From Agelas oroides (lineage: Eukaryota; Porifera; Demospongiae; Agelasida; Agelasidae), in NCBI GenBank assembly GCA_949130485.1, contig OX422193.1:4012871-4076870 (forward strand): 64,000 bases of DNA, in the 5' to 3' direction. The notes under the pieces are model-generated. The model saw only the letters and a list, made by a program, of their open reading frames with translations. It did no database searches and was not told the DNA's origin. Of the stretch, positions 46,801-58,686 are shown in pieces. Made by a program: the position numbers and the translations under genes. How positions within the stretch are numbered: the stretch's first letter is position 1; each line of letters opens with the position of its first letter.

Positions 46801-48422
46801 ATGGCTACCGTTGAACTCGACAGCGATGACTCAGACTTCCAACCTGAGCATAAGCGATTCAGCAGCGGCGAAAGACCAGTCAAATTGCACTTAGTTCACC
46901 ACAAAGAGTAAGTTCATAAACGTAATATTATGAGCAGGCTATATGCACCAGTTTAGTTTTAGCTACAATGCTTTTTGCAACACATGCATTGTTCAGAGGA
47001 TGGCTGTAGTCACAGTTACAGCAGGAAAGAGGAACCTTCAGCGGCACATGAAGACAGTCCATGGGATAGATGGTTTTAGTGGCTAGAAGGTTAATCTGCC
47101 ATATTGGTACCTGCAGAAAGACAGTTTTTCATGCAACAAAACTAAAGGAACACTACCAAGAACATGGCATTCAGATCAGTAAGTAACTAAGAGCTTGGTA
47201 CAGTATTATACAGTCTGAAACTGGTACAGATAAGAGTTCCCAGTTGGGAAGCATTTCTAAGCTGGAAACAGTCAGAAGAGGCTCTATCACACACTTGTTT
47301 TGTCCAGCCTAACGGTAAAGCGAAGTACAATGCCAAAGAGTTAGGTAGCTATAATTATAACACTATGCTACCAAAACTAGATGGTAGAACCAAACCTGAT
47401 TTGTAGTTTAGTGTCCACGGTGGCAGTAATTCAATTATCAGAGTCAACGTCAACATGTAATGTTAGTAAAAGCAGCTGTGCAACTCCGGGTGACCTTAAG
47501 TCAATCCTGTATCTACAGAACCTGTATCTACAGAGCTCAGGAACCTTCTGTACACATGCTGCAGTGATGGCGCAGCTCGAGACAACAAGCTCCCCAGAAA
47601 GACAAAACAGAAGAGAAAATCAATCAAAGGGTCCAGAAAACTGGAGGGTTACTGTTGGGCAAGAATGTATGTCAAACACTACCAATGAACAGGAAGGGTA
47701 GAAGTGACATACATTTGCACTCACACAAACCACTTACTTGGACTGGAAGAGTGCAAGTACCTCCCACTGCCTCAGTCTGTCCACAAGGAGATCCAGGAGA
47801 AATTTGCACAAGGAGTAACACTGGAGAGAATCATGGATGGTATGTAATGTATACTGAGACTTGAATGTGTGAGGTTGATATTCGGTAATGTTTAATATGT
47901 AACCATTTTAACCACAGATATCAGGGCAGACCTAGGGAAAACATCAGCAGCGTCATATGTTTGACCAAATGGCTACAAGAAGACACTTCATTACTCGGCA
48001 AGACTGTCGTAATGCTTGTCGAAAGATTCGTGACTTCACCAATCATCGACTTGACAATGATGCAGACAGAATTGTCAAGGAGTTAGAGCTCAAGGATCCC
48101 AGCCCAGTCATTGGTTACAAACCGCGAGGAATAAAAGATGAGAGATACCCACTCCTAACAGAGGAAACCTTCCTCCTCATCTTGATGACTGAGTTCCAAG
48201 CCACTCTATTCAAAAAGTCATCAATGTTTGCATATGTTGACTCTACACACAAAACAAATGAGTATGGATACAAGCTGATTTCATCACTAGGACAGCAAGA
48301 CCTGGTCCGTAAAAGTTTTTGATGTAACTGACAAGTTTGCTCCTGCCCAAAGGAATGAGACACAACCAAGGTTTGAGAAGGTGAAATCCAAAGCAAAGAA
48401 GACAAAAGTGAGCTTGGAGTAA
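46801..48422 (+). pseudogene. Mutator-like (MULE) transposase, decayed
   Basis: The first piece (46801-46907, MATVELDSDDSDFQPEHKRF and on) ends in a good donor GA|GTAAGT. The next has a C2H2-like finger (DGCSHSYSRK then NLQRHMKTVHG, split by a 1-base frameshift near 47025). 47700-47860 matches a THTNHLLGLEECKYLPLPQS region. 47957-48322 encodes FITRQDCRNACRKIRDFTNH, ERYPLLTEETFLLILMTEFQ and YVDSTHKTNEYGYKLIS, the start of the DDE/RNase-H fold with its first acidic residue. The rest of the catalytic domain is missing, and the frame resumes as VTDKFAPAQRNETQ. MULEs typically make 9 bp target duplications. Terminal repeats were not found. Confidence 0.75.
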
Positions 48423-48669
48423 GTTATCATTCACAAAATGTCTTTTCTAAGAATAGCATCCCTTTCATTCTCTTTACCAACAGACATCCTAATGAAGAAC
48501 AAGAAGTTCTGAAACACAAATTGGAGCAAGAAAACGTAAATACATCGGGATACACCCACTCCATAGTGGTAATGATATAAACCATTCTTCCAAAACATGG
48601 ACAGACTAGAGGTAATAGGGTCTGAAGTAATATAGTGCATACATGAATATAATTCTAATATTCCAATAG

Positions 48670-48815
48670 CATCTAAAAGCCTGTTCTAGCTGTAAAAGCA
48701 ATGATTGTGGAAGTTGTAGGTTCTGCTGTGATATGACCAAATTTGGTGGTCCTGGAAGAGAGGTGTTGTAAAAGAGAACATGTCTCAATCCTAGCATCAA
48801 TGAGGTCAGAACGTA
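48670..48815 (+). pseudogene. CXXC-type zinc-finger remnant
   Basis: The frame encodes KACSSCKSNDCGSCRFCCDM then TKFGGPGRE, a close fit to the CXXC DNA-binding finger (CxxC, DCGxCxxC, KFGG). A stop and slippage before the last cysteines (KRTC) break it. CXXC fingers bind unmethylated CpG in TET, DNMT1 and KMT2 proteins. Here it sits between transposase and OTU remnants, so it may belong to a transposon. Confidence 0.65.
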
Positions 48816-49219
48816 CCACAACTGTGTAAGAACTGTGTACTACCACGCTACATAATTATATACTCAAGGATACTTTGCCAGCATTAAAGGATACTACAAC
48901 TCGTCTAGAGGACTTGTGGATACATTCCGTGAGCTTCCTATATGTCTATAATTTGTACTCATGGTCACTGTATTTCTCATACATAACACTTGCATTATTA
49001 ACCACAAACACAAGTAACCCCCAGATTACCCTACCCCACACACTACTGAACTTACTTTTCACACTTTCATTGATCTCAGACTGCTGGTAGTGCGCGGTAA
49101 CTTTGTCTTACCAAAGCAATATGGCAGATGAAGGTCGCTATTGCCCTTCAGGTCCTGACAGAAGCGAAGCTATGCCTTAACCCAGCCTTAGCCGACCCAT
49201 CACTCAACCAGTTACAGGC

Positions 49220-49650
49220 TGCATTAGTGCCCAGGTTCTACCAGTTCTTCACACTCAGAGACGGACTGTTGATGTCATGCTTCCAGATGGAAACTGTTTG
49301 TTTCGAGCTTTTTGTAAGGCAGTACAGTCTGGGCATATTATATTACAAAAGTTGCTGGTTACCTTTGTCGAGTCTAATAAGAGGATTTTTAAAGGGCTCT
49401 GCAATGGTACACTTGAGTCCCATTGTGCAAGAATGAGGAAGGCCTCGACGTTTGGCACTCAGGCTGAACTACAGGCTGCTGCATCACTTTTCCAAGTTTA
49501 TATATACGTGTTAGTGAAGAGCGAGGCTGGGAATGGATGCCATAAAGCAAGGAGCAGCTCAATTGCAGTGAAGCTGCTGGTAACTTTCACATCGAGATAC
49601 TCTACAATGAAGCAGGATCTCATTTCAATCTGATAGAGTTCCTACAATAT
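49220..49650 (+). pseudogene. OTU-type cysteine protease remnant
   Basis: RRTVDVMLPDGNCLFRAFCK carries the catalytic Asp-Gly-Asn-Cys box (the DGNC starts near 49283). ARMRKASTFGTQAELQAAAS follows, then in another frame HIEILYNEAGSHFNL (49590-49630) with the catalytic His. Thus all active-site blocks remain but at least one frameshift separates them. OTU domains are deubiquitinases and also occur in several transposon classes. Confidence 0.75.
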
Positions 49651-49888
49651 ATTTCCTCCTCCACAGCTGCCAGAGGAACACACCACTTATGCCAACAGTT
49701 TATTAACTTGCATTTCTGTACTCCATTTGTGAACTCTATGCCATCAGATCATACATAAATTAGCTACATCGAGAGAATTTAATACACTATACCAAAGTCT
49801 GAGCCTGCAAGCATATGGTGTGCTAGATTTAAACTGTGTTGGATCCCTTGGTTCACAAGTAGATTGCAGTACATAGAATTAGCCTACA

Positions 49889-50160
49889 ATGCCCAATGCA
49901 TGGTGGGCTGGTAAGTCAGTAAACGACTTGGAAGCATCACTGAATGGAAAACAAATTCAACACTTCTCCGTGACCACATTTATGGAGGCTCTGCAATTTC
50001 ACACTCTATTTCCTTGCCAGAAATACATTCTTTCGCCCTTACTGTATGCTGACTATTTAATACCAGACTGCTTACCTGCAGCCCGTATAGAGGTACTGTC
50101 AGCATTGAAGGAAGATACTGAAACGGGGGTGGGCGGGGGAGTTAGTAATCAGTGCATGCA
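49889..50160 (+). pseudogene. Unrecognised open frame next to the OTU remnant
   Basis: Encodes ASLNGKQIQHFSVTTFMEAL and FHTLFPCQKYILSPLLYADY; the last part of the frame runs into a hairpin element. It looks like protein but I do not recognise it. It may be a further domain of the same composite element. Confidence 0.35.
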
Positions 50161-50162
50161 GC

Positions 50163-50222
50163 TAGTCTCGTACCCAGGCTCTTGGCAGTGGGGAGCTCAC
50201 CGAGAGCCTGGGTATGAGGCTA
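50163..50222. mobile_element. TAGCCTCG-family hairpin element (60 bp)
   Basis: TAGTCTCGTACCCAGGCTCT pairs with AGAGCCTGGGTATGAGGCTA. The flanks share only ATGCA, so the target duplication is partly eroded. Confidence 0.85.
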
Positions 50223-51504
50223 ATGCATAAGTATACAGTACCTAAGGGTGTCTGGGGGCATGCCCTCCTGGAAAAATCAGATGCTGAGATCGCTTCTGAG
50301 GTCATTTTAGAAGCAAAGCAGCTACTATAATATTTCTTTCAGTATAGAGATTGCAGATTCACAGCTAGACAAGAGTTTGCAAACCAGGCTAAGTGTAAAC
50401 ATCTCATTTTACCTGCCCAAGAGTGCATAAGAACGGGCGGCTAGAGTAAGAGCTCCAAGCCTCAGACAATATTTGCACTTTATTGTTGGGTCCAAGTTAA
50501 CTATGTATGTGCCTATTAACTGCCCCTGTTACTGGGCAGCTCTAGCCCTCTAATAGGGTCCGGCTCAAAGGGGAGGCATGTTGTCTATGATGCAAGCTTA
50601 CAATCAGCTGTTTCAGTGCAGTGTTTTTCACCCTTTTTTTAATGTGAAATTTCTCCCTCTGTAATTAATGGACTAAGACAGCATTAATTTCACTGCCTCC
50701 AGACAAAACACATAAATGAAACCCAAAATAAGTTGCAAGGTCTGTATTTGCAAATTTGCTCACTCGCACGTGTACAATGGCAGCACTATGGTATTTTGGA
50801 GTATGGAGTTCAAAGGGACCGAAACCCGTGGTCATGCGAGGACCGGAAAGGGTACTCCCCTGAAGACCAGTATTTTTTTTGAGCATATCTCCCAAAAACA
50901 GTAACTAACTGCCCCATCCATTTGAGCCATAAATGCCCCACCCATTTAAGTATAAATGCCACACCCATTTAAGCCATAAATGCCCCACCCATTTAAGCCA
51001 TAAATGCCCCATCCCCATCTCCCTTTATGTTTTAACTTCACACTTCATGTATGTGTGAAATTTTGAACATCGATGTGCCAGCGGTGTTGGTGCTCTCCCA
51101 CTCGACACACAACATATGTAGGGATGGCCGGAAATAAAATAGCTGCCACATAAGTGCACTGATGACATGCCCAAAAAGTCTGCTCTACATTAGTCAAAGG
51201 CCTCTATGAGCTATATCAGTCGTATCGATTACTTTCATGAACAACAGGACCATTGATGTCACTGGGAAGCATGGCTGAAGTAACAGACTGGCAAGCTGCT
51301 AAGATGTGCAAATCAAGTATCTTCTGATTTTCAATCATTTCTATAATTATCTTTTAACTGCCTTGCACCTCCTTACTCACTTTGTTATGTTGCCTGAGTA
51401 AATTCATACTGGTACAAGATATATTAACACTATACTCACCACTTGTGAACCACAGTTTAAGGTAAAGCTGGGCTCATGAAAGAGAAAACCTGTAGCTATA
51501 TTAC
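50223..51504. repeat. Intergenic with dispersed repeat and GCCCCACCCATTTAAG units
   Basis: 50800-50905 matches 20260-20360 (gttcaaagggaccga, actcccctgaagaccagt). It is followed by about four ~24 bp units ccataaatgccccacccatt plus taag (50920-51015). The remainder has no gene. Confidence 0.75.
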
Positions 51505-53965
51505 TAGAGGGGATATCCCAGGAAGTCCCAGGGACATCCCAGGACTTCCACTACCTGGGACTACAGGAGTGAAGATATGTTACTAGAGGGGATATCCCAG
51601 GAAGTCCCAGGGACATCCCAGGACTTCCACAACCTGGGACTACAGGAGTGTAGCTATGTTACTAGAGGGGATATTCCAGGAAGTTCCAGGGACATCCCAG
51701 GACTTCCACAACCTGGGACTACAGGAGTGTAGCTATGTTACTAGAGGGGATATTCCAGGAAGTTCCAGGGACATCCCAGGACTTCCACAACCTGGGACTA
51801 CAGGAGTGTAGCTATGTTACTAGAGGGGATATTCCAGGAAGTTCCAGGGACATCCCAGGACTTCCACAGCCTGGGACTACAGGAGTGTAGCTATGTTACT
51901 AGAGGGGATATTCCAGGAAGTTCCAGGGACATCCCAGGACTTCCACGACCTGGGACTACAGGAGTGTAGCTATGTTACTAGAAGGGGATATCCCAGGAAC
52001 ATCCCAGGAATTCCATGACCTGGGACTACAGGAGTGTAGCTATGTTACTAGAGGGGATATCCCTGGAAGTCCCAGGGACATCCCAGGACTTCCACAACCT
52101 GGGACTACAGGAGTGTAGCTATGTTACTAGAGGAGATATTCCAGGAAGCCCCAGGGACATCCTAGGACTTCCACGACCTGGGACTACAGGAGTGTAGCTA
52201 TGTTACTAGAAGGGGATATCCCAGGAACATCCCAGGAATTCCATGACCTGGGACTACAGGAGTGTAGCTATGTTACTAGAGGGGATATCCCAGGAAGTCC
52301 CAGGGACATCCCAGGACTTCCACAACCTGGGACTATACAGGAGTGTAGCTATGTTACTAGAGGGGATATTCCAGGAAGCCCCAGGGACATCCTAGGACTT
52401 CCATGACCTGGGACTACAGGAGTGTAGCTATGTTACTAGAGGGGATATCCCAGGAAGTCCCAGGGACATCCCAGGACTTCCATGACCTGGGACTACAGGA
52501 GTGTAGCTATGTTACTAGAGGGGATATTCCAGGAAGCCCCAGGGACATCCTAGGACTTCCATGACCTGGGACTACAGGAGTGTAGCTATGTTACTAGAGG
52601 GGATATTCCAGGAAGCCCCAGGGACATCCTAGGACTTCCACGACCTGGGACTACAGGAGTGTAGCTATGTTACTAGAGGGGATATCCCAGGAAGTCCCAG
52701 GGACATCCCGGGACTTCCACAACCTGGGACTACAGGAGTGTAGCTATGTTACTAGAAGGGGATATTCCAGGAACATCCCAGGACTTCCATGACCTGGGAC
52801 TACAGGAGTGTAGCTATGTTACTATAGAGGGGATATTCCAGGAAGCCCCAGGGACATCCCAGGACTTCCACAGCCTGGGACTACAGGAGTGTAGCTATGT
52901 TACTAGAGGGGATATCCCAGGAAGTTCCAGGGACATCCCAGGACTTCCACGACCTGGGACTACAGGAGTGTAGCTATGTTACTAGAAGGGGATATCCCAG
53001 GAACATTCCAGGAATTCCATGACCTGGGACTACAGGAGTGTAGCTATGTTACTAGAGGGAATATTCCAGGAAGCCCCAGGGACATCCTAGGACTTCCATG
53101 ACCTGGGACTACAGGAGTGTAGCTATGTTACTAGAGGGGATATCCCAGGAAGTCCCAGGGACATCCAAGGATTTCCACGACCTGGGACTACAGGAGTGTA
53201 GCTATGTTACTAGAGGGGATATTCCAGGAAGTCCCAGGGACATCCTAGGACTTCCATGACCTGGGACTACAGGAGTGTAGCTGTTACTAGAGGGGATATC
53301 CCAGGAAGTCCCAGGGACATCCCAGGACTTCCACGACCTGGGACTACAGGAGTGTAGCTATGTTACTAGAGGGGATATCCCAGGAAGTCCCAGGGACATC
53401 CAAGGATTTCCACGACCTGGGACTACAGGAGTGTAGCTATGTTACTAGAGGGGATATCCCAGGAAGTCCCAGGGACATCCCAGGACTTCCACGACCTGGG
53501 ACTACAGGAGTGTAGCTATGTTACTAGAGGGGATATCCCAGGAAGTCCCAGGGACATCCCGGGACTTCCATGACCTGGGACTACAGGAGTGTAGCTATGT
53601 TACTAGAGGGGATATTCCAGGAAACCCCAAGAACATCCTAGGACTTCCACAACCTGGGACTACAGGAGTGTAGCTATGTTACTAGAGGGGATATCCCAGG
53701 AAGTCCCAGGGACATCCAAGGATTTCCACGACCTGGGACTACAGGAGTGTAGCTATGTTACTAGAGGGGATATCCCAGGAAGTCCCAGGGACATCCCGGG
53801 ACTTCCACGACCTGGGACTACAGGAGTGTAGCTATGTTACTAGAGGGGATATCCCAGGAAGTCCCAGGGACATCCCAGGACTTCCATGACCTGGGACTAC
53901 AGGAGTGTAGCTATGTTACTAGAGGGGATATCCCAGGAAGTTCCAGGGACATCCCAGGATATGTC
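51505..53965. repeat. ~79 bp minisatellite, ~31 units, kB-like sites
   Basis: The unit begins tactagaggggatatcccag, continues gaagtcccagggacatccca, ggacttccacgacctgggac and tacaggagtgtagctatgt (79 bp). Shorter ~66 bp units lack the aagtcccaggg part. Subtypes alternate (GGGATATCCC or GGGATATTCC; aagtccc, aagcccc or aagttcc), implying unequal exchange. Each unit has GGGATATYCC, which fits the NF-kB consensus GGGRNWYYCC. Units with the sequence attccaggaag also hold TTCCAGGAA, a STAT-type TTCN3GAA. Apparent short proteins here are artefacts. Confidence 0.95.
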
Positions 53966-55950
53966 TGAGTATGTTAGGAATACTCTGACATCTGATGGCA
54001 GTCCCAGATATTTGTGGAGGAGATAATTACAAATAATTTATTGTGAAATTACTTACCCGCCACCTTAATGCACCTGAGCTGTGGGAAAATTTGACATGGG
54101 GAATGTTTTAAACTGGTACCACTGTAGTAGATTCACAGTGAGTCCAACAGTGCTGCCAGAATGTATTGGCAAGACCCCACAAAATCTGTAGTTTAGTGCA
54201 TTTTTCTGTAGTGCAATGTTCAAAAATCTGTCAAAACAATGTGCAAGAACTGCATGATCAGAATCAGAATCAAGCTGAGGATTTTAATAGATATCTGAAC
54301 TACATGACAGTTCAAGCATTGCTTGGGTGGACTTAGACTAATTGCAGGCAACTGCCAGGGGGAAGTTGAATAAGCAGTCATTCATTTGGTTTCTGCGGTC
54401 CGTCTTAATGAGTTTGGATTTGTTGAAAATCCTCACGGTGTCAGTGTTTGCATGAGACTTCAAATGACAGCTACATAATTGATAGTAAGCCCAATAGCTA
54501 CTTTTTGAACTCTTTGCCACCCACACCTTCAGTTCAGGGTCTCATTCCCATTCAGGTCGGTACTTTTGCATTGATCAACTCAGTGTGGACAACGCCATCA
54601 ATGGACAACTTGTTTATGGCGATGAAGGCCCTTCATTTTCATTCAACTAGTCTAAGAGTCTTACAAAAGAGAGAGCTATTGACATCTAATGATTCAGCAT
54701 CTGTTAGCTATAATAATTGCTGTTTTCCATATACTTAACATGTACCAGCAATAAATTCCGTCTGTTACATGCATATGGAACTCATGCTGTGTCATGCTGT
54801 GACAAAAGCCACACCGAGAGGCAAGTAGTTTCTGTTTTTCTGGCAACACTGAGTAAGGAGTGAAGGAGGTACAAGTTCACTTGGGAAGGGGTCTTAATAT
54901 ATTCATACACTTGGATGTGATGTCATACGCAAGAATCTTAGTGTATGCATCCTGCATGCATGGAGCCTGAAAGTAGCAAATATTGTGGTGATGACTCTGA
55001 ACGTATTGAAAAATCGAATTGTTGGAGCAAGAACACCCATGTTATTACTGACTAGTACTTTGAATGTTGCTACCGAAGACCCCAATGCCTCTCGGATGTT
55101 TATCAAAAGTGAAAAGTGCTAACAATCCTACCACACAAGTGGTGTTCGTGGTCGCATTTTGATAGCATAATGATACAACATCTGCAGCATAATCATGACG
55201 TTTGAGCATAAAAGCATAGAATATTAGCAAATTTACATTAGCATGCCTAACACTTCTTAACAGTCTCATACTTTCTGTAGCAGGGGTCATTTGAGTTTGT
55301 CTGTTACATGCTATTCCTAGACAATCAACACTAGTGTAGTTACTCCCTCACCCCTCAGTGTAGGATGGCTTGGTTTTGTAACTACCAGTGCAGTACAAAC
55401 CAGCAGAACAAGCAGTGTGAACTTGATTTATTACACTTTGAAGTTGTTTTTATTGGGACAACAGAAAGCCATCCCCTTAATGTTTTCTCTTTCCTCTACT
55501 CTCAGCTCTATAAACACCCCACTATCTTTCAGTTTTTGTCATTAATCATTAATCATAGACATGAGTTCTCTACCTTGCCTGGGTCACTGTGCACCATTGT
55601 TAACTCTGTCATAGCATGGCTACCAGAGTGTGAGACTCACCTTATACTCTACATCTAGATTTAATGTCACAAGGGGCTGGAAAGATACTTTACTCTAGGG
55701 GGAAGGGAGAATAGTGTAGGATGTCCAAGGGGCAAATGTACTTCTCCTAAAAGTTTACAGCTGTTATACAAAACTGTTTTTAGATATGTATGTACTTGCC
55801 ATGATCATGAGCTCTGAGCAACGCAGGCGCTCTTCTGTGTAATGTGTGCATATCTGCATGCAGTAAAGTTGTTACATCAACCCTAGAAGTCAAGGACACA
55901 CATGATAAAATGTACCAGTTGCCCCTACCTTCGTGTCTTTGCTACAGCTA

Positions 55951-55973
55951 GGGAGAGCCTGGGAGTGAGGCTA
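55951..55973. mobile_element. TAGCCTCG hairpin element, right arm only
   Basis: GGGAGAGCCTGGGAGTGAGG plus CTA matches the right arm; no left arm is visible within 100 bp. Confidence 0.65.
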
Positions 55974-56384
55974 TTTAATTGATTACTATATACATGCTGC
56001 TAGCTAGCCAGCACTAAATGCAGCCACTCAGTATGTCCCATCAGATCTCAGGGATCAACCAGAAAACCTTCTCTGTTAGGAAAGTACCCATGCCGAGTGG
56101 TTCTCTTGTTGTACATGCTTTAGGACATCTTGCTCCAGCTGGAAATAAAGACATGTTTGATGTAACGAGGCTAAAATAAAAATGAAAAGTTGGCTATTGC
56201 TGGGATCGAATAATATTTAGTTCCCCTCATCTGAACCACCACATGCTTAGAATTTTTCAGTCAACCCCTAACTGAGTTCTGGCTTCACACACTGAGTGGC
56301 CTTCTGGTGAATGACTGAACCATTCAGTACCACATGTGCAGACATATAGAGGATCATGAACCTTGGTAGTTATGGAGTAACTAG

Positions 56385-56470
56385 TTGTAGCTCAGTAATT
56401 CAAGCGCTGGCAGCTCAAACCAGCGGCCCTGGGTTTGGTCTCCAGCAACTGCTAGCTCTTCTCCATTTCT
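56385..56470 (+). mobile_element. tRNA-like SINE body
   Basis: ttgtagctcagtaattcaag resembles an A box with D-loop, gcgctggcagctcaaaccag forms an anticodon-type hairpin, and the B box is degraded (gggtttggtctcc). Related to the SINE at 29519, but more diverged. Confidence 0.6.
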
Positions 56471-56739
56471 GTCTCAGTACATCAAACAAGTCTATATATA
56501 TGTGCTTTATACTTCATCCCACTTTGATAAATGTCCCGTTTCATCAGCAGTGACTAATCCTGCTGTTATGCATGGTTTGTGGGCCATTAAATCAGTAGTG
56601 TGCTGCTCAGTCAGGCGAGCTCGCCCCACAACTATGAATCATCTGACTAGTAACTAATGATGACTTTACATTTTTTATTGCAGTGATTGTGGTGGAATCC
56701 TGAAGTCTCAAATCAATAGCAGAAGAGAATACCACTACC

Positions 56740-58686
56740 ATGAGTGATCAGACCCCAGACTACCCTCTCTCCCTGCAAGACCAGTGCTTTGTGCAACTCA
56801 TTTCCAACTTGGAGTCATTTACCTGTGAATCACTGGCCCTTCTACCTCTGAGGCTACGTCACAAGCTTCTGGTAAACCTGCCAGCTGTTGATATCTGTAA
56901 GCCTGAGAGCACACCACTGGCAAAGGGCATTAACATGAGCTCCGATGTGTGGGAACCTGTGTCCACTCAGCGATGCTCTGCCTCATTGATACAAACTGTG
57001 AAGCAAATTCAATCTCCCAGTAGCAGCAGGTCATGTGATTGGAAGGAGATATTCTTTCTTTCATGCACTACTTCCATCTTGAATAACTCAACCAACCTCA
57101 AAACATCAACATCTGAGAGTAGGAGATATGCTGAAAAGTGCCTCTTCTCCATTCCAAACTGTTTGGGGGTTAAGACGTGGTGTGGTTTCAAACACCCATT
57201 CATCCAACCTGGTAGGAATGGCAGCTGCATACCACGCCGATACTATTGGATCACCACTGAGAACCAGTGTAGAGCTGACATACAACTCGTGCAAATCTTG
57301 ATGGATGAATGTGCTTTCTTTCCTCGTTGTCTTTATATTGACTCGGATCTTTTCTGTAATGCAGAATTGTGGCACAGGAGGTCAAGTGCACTCATGCCTC
57401 TACTTCAGAAGTTTCTATCATGTGTGGAATCAATTGAAATCCTTTCAGAAGACGATGAAGATCCACTCGTTGCAACCTTTTTCTTTGATACGATACTATC
57501 TGAAGTCAACACAGTGCTACACTCTGTCAGTCTGTCAGGCAATGGTCAATTCATAGCCTCAACACTGCAAGAATGTAGATCCTACTTTGCAGTAGAGGAT
57601 GATGTCCACTCAGTCCAAAATGCACTAAAGCACTCGATCCGAAATATCCCCTATGGTTATTTGCAGTTTCTGTTCATTGATGTACAAGATGTGCTGGATG
57701 GAATATCACACGTGCAAGCTGTTTTAGAGCATCAGGTCTTGTTGAAGGTTTTCAGGCTCAGATGTTATGGTTATGAGAACCACCCTAACGGTGGAGTAGC
57801 ATTTTATGAAATGCTAATGGCTGCTGCTCACCTTTTCTTGCGACCACAATTCCACAAACTCCAACTTGAATTGATGATAATTTCTCTTTTGGTTGCAAAG
57901 GCTATCATTGATGCATTTCTTACTGCCGCAAGCTCTAGCGAGCAAGTTCTTGTGCTAGAAAGCACGGTTATAGATGATGATTCAGCAGATAGAATCACAC
58001 CATATGTGCCTACCCTTTCTTTGAAGATGGGTGAGAATGGTTATGAGCACAAGAAGCTTGTGCTGACTGACCTTGAGGGTGAGGATGTTGACAATCTCTT
58101 TAGTTGGGTGACATGTTACCCAAACCTCTCTTTGCAGCATCTTCATGTTCCACAACATTTGGAGCAGGATGCCTGTTTTGTGCAGCTAATATCAAAGAAC
58201 GTGAACATGAAGATCAAAGAGCTATGTGTTCATCATCAAACAATCCCCCATCTGCCTACCATGCCACAAGATTTTGAAGATTTGTTTAGCAATCTCCGTC
58301 TGTCCAAACTCAAACTGGAGGACTGCAACATTGGACCTGGGGGCCATCTACCTGCGTTAACACAAGGACTGCGTAAGCAGTGCTCAACCCAATCAATTCA
58401 AACACTCAGCTTGTCTTCAAACTCCCTCGGTCAATGCCTAGATTGGGAACTACGGGAATTCTTTGATGTCATATTTTCACTACCTGAAGTCGAAAATGTG
58501 CAGCTGTCACTGAAGAACAATAAACTTGCATCTCGACATTTCGAGCTTCTATACCATTCGTGGAAATATTCCCTTTGTAAGAAGCAGCTTAAGATACTGC
58601 ACATTGGTGGCAATGAGTTGCCAGACCCTGAGAGTGAACTTATGGAGAAGATCATGAAAATTAGTATTCATACTACTTGTATCTAA
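56740..58686 (+). CDS. LRR protein of an NLR-associated sponge-type family
   Basis: A single coding exon gives 648 residues. Residues 8-60 (PLSLQDQCFVQLISNLESFT, then SLALLPLRLRHKLLVNLPAV, DICKPEST) form a conserved-looking helical start. The middle (60-515) lacks recognisable motifs but scans as folded protein. From about 519 to 640 there are RI-type LRR signatures (LSKLKLEDCNIGPGGHLPAL, QTLSLSSNSLGQCLDWELRE, LKILHIGGNELPDPESE). There is no signal peptide, transmembrane segment or NACHT, so it is probably cytosolic. A tattgcag acceptor 56 bp before the ATG suggests an upstream non-coding exon. It is transcribed away from the NLR gene. I assign the family by motif style only; the function is unknown. 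Confidence 0.85.
   Translation: MSDQTPDYPLSLQDQCFVQLISNLESFTCESLALLPLRLRHKLLVNLPAVDICKPESTPLAKGINMSSDVWEPVSTQRCSASLIQTVKQIQSPSSSRSCDWKEIFFLSCTTSILNNSTNLKTSTSESRRYAEKCLFSIPNCLGVKTWCGFKHPFIQPGRNGSCIPRRYYWITTENQCRADIQLVQILMDECAFFPRCLYIDSDLFCNAELWHRRSSALMPLLQKFLSCVESIEILSEDDEDPLVATFFFDTILSEVNTVLHSVSLSGNGQFIASTLQECRSYFAVEDDVHSVQNALKHSIRNIPYGYLQFLFIDVQDVLDGISHVQAVLEHQVLLKVFRLRCYGYENHPNGGVAFYEMLMAAAHLFLRPQFHKLQLELMIISLLVAKAIIDAFLTAASSSEQVLVLESTVIDDDSADRITPYVPTLSLKMGENGYEHKKLVLTDLEGEDVDNLFSWVTCYPNLSLQHLHVPQHLEQDACFVQLISKNVNMKIKELCVHHQTIPHLPTMPQDFEDLFSNLRLSKLKLEDCNIGPGGHLPALTQGLRKQCSTQSIQTLSLSSNSLGQCLDWELREFFDVIFSLPEVENVQLSLKNNKLASRHFELLYHSWKYSLCKKQLKILHIGGNELPDPESELMEKIMKISIHTTCI

Larger units (their letters stand above)
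53966..56690. other. Upstream region of the LRR gene
   Basis: No coding frame is supported. 54059-54079 (gccaccttaatgcacctgag) is a lone end of the 2282-3042 transposon family. Half a hairpin element is at 55951-55973. SINE-derived pieces lie at 56020-56230 and a tRNA-like SINE body at 56385-56465 (ttgtagctcagtaattcaag). A tattgcag acceptor at 56684 implies a 5' UTR intron for the LRR gene. Confidence 0.6.

Noticed and set aside
51505-53965. CRISPR-like array of direct repeats
   Set aside because: Units are contiguous without unique spacers, 66-79 bp long, in animal DNA; this is a minisatellite.
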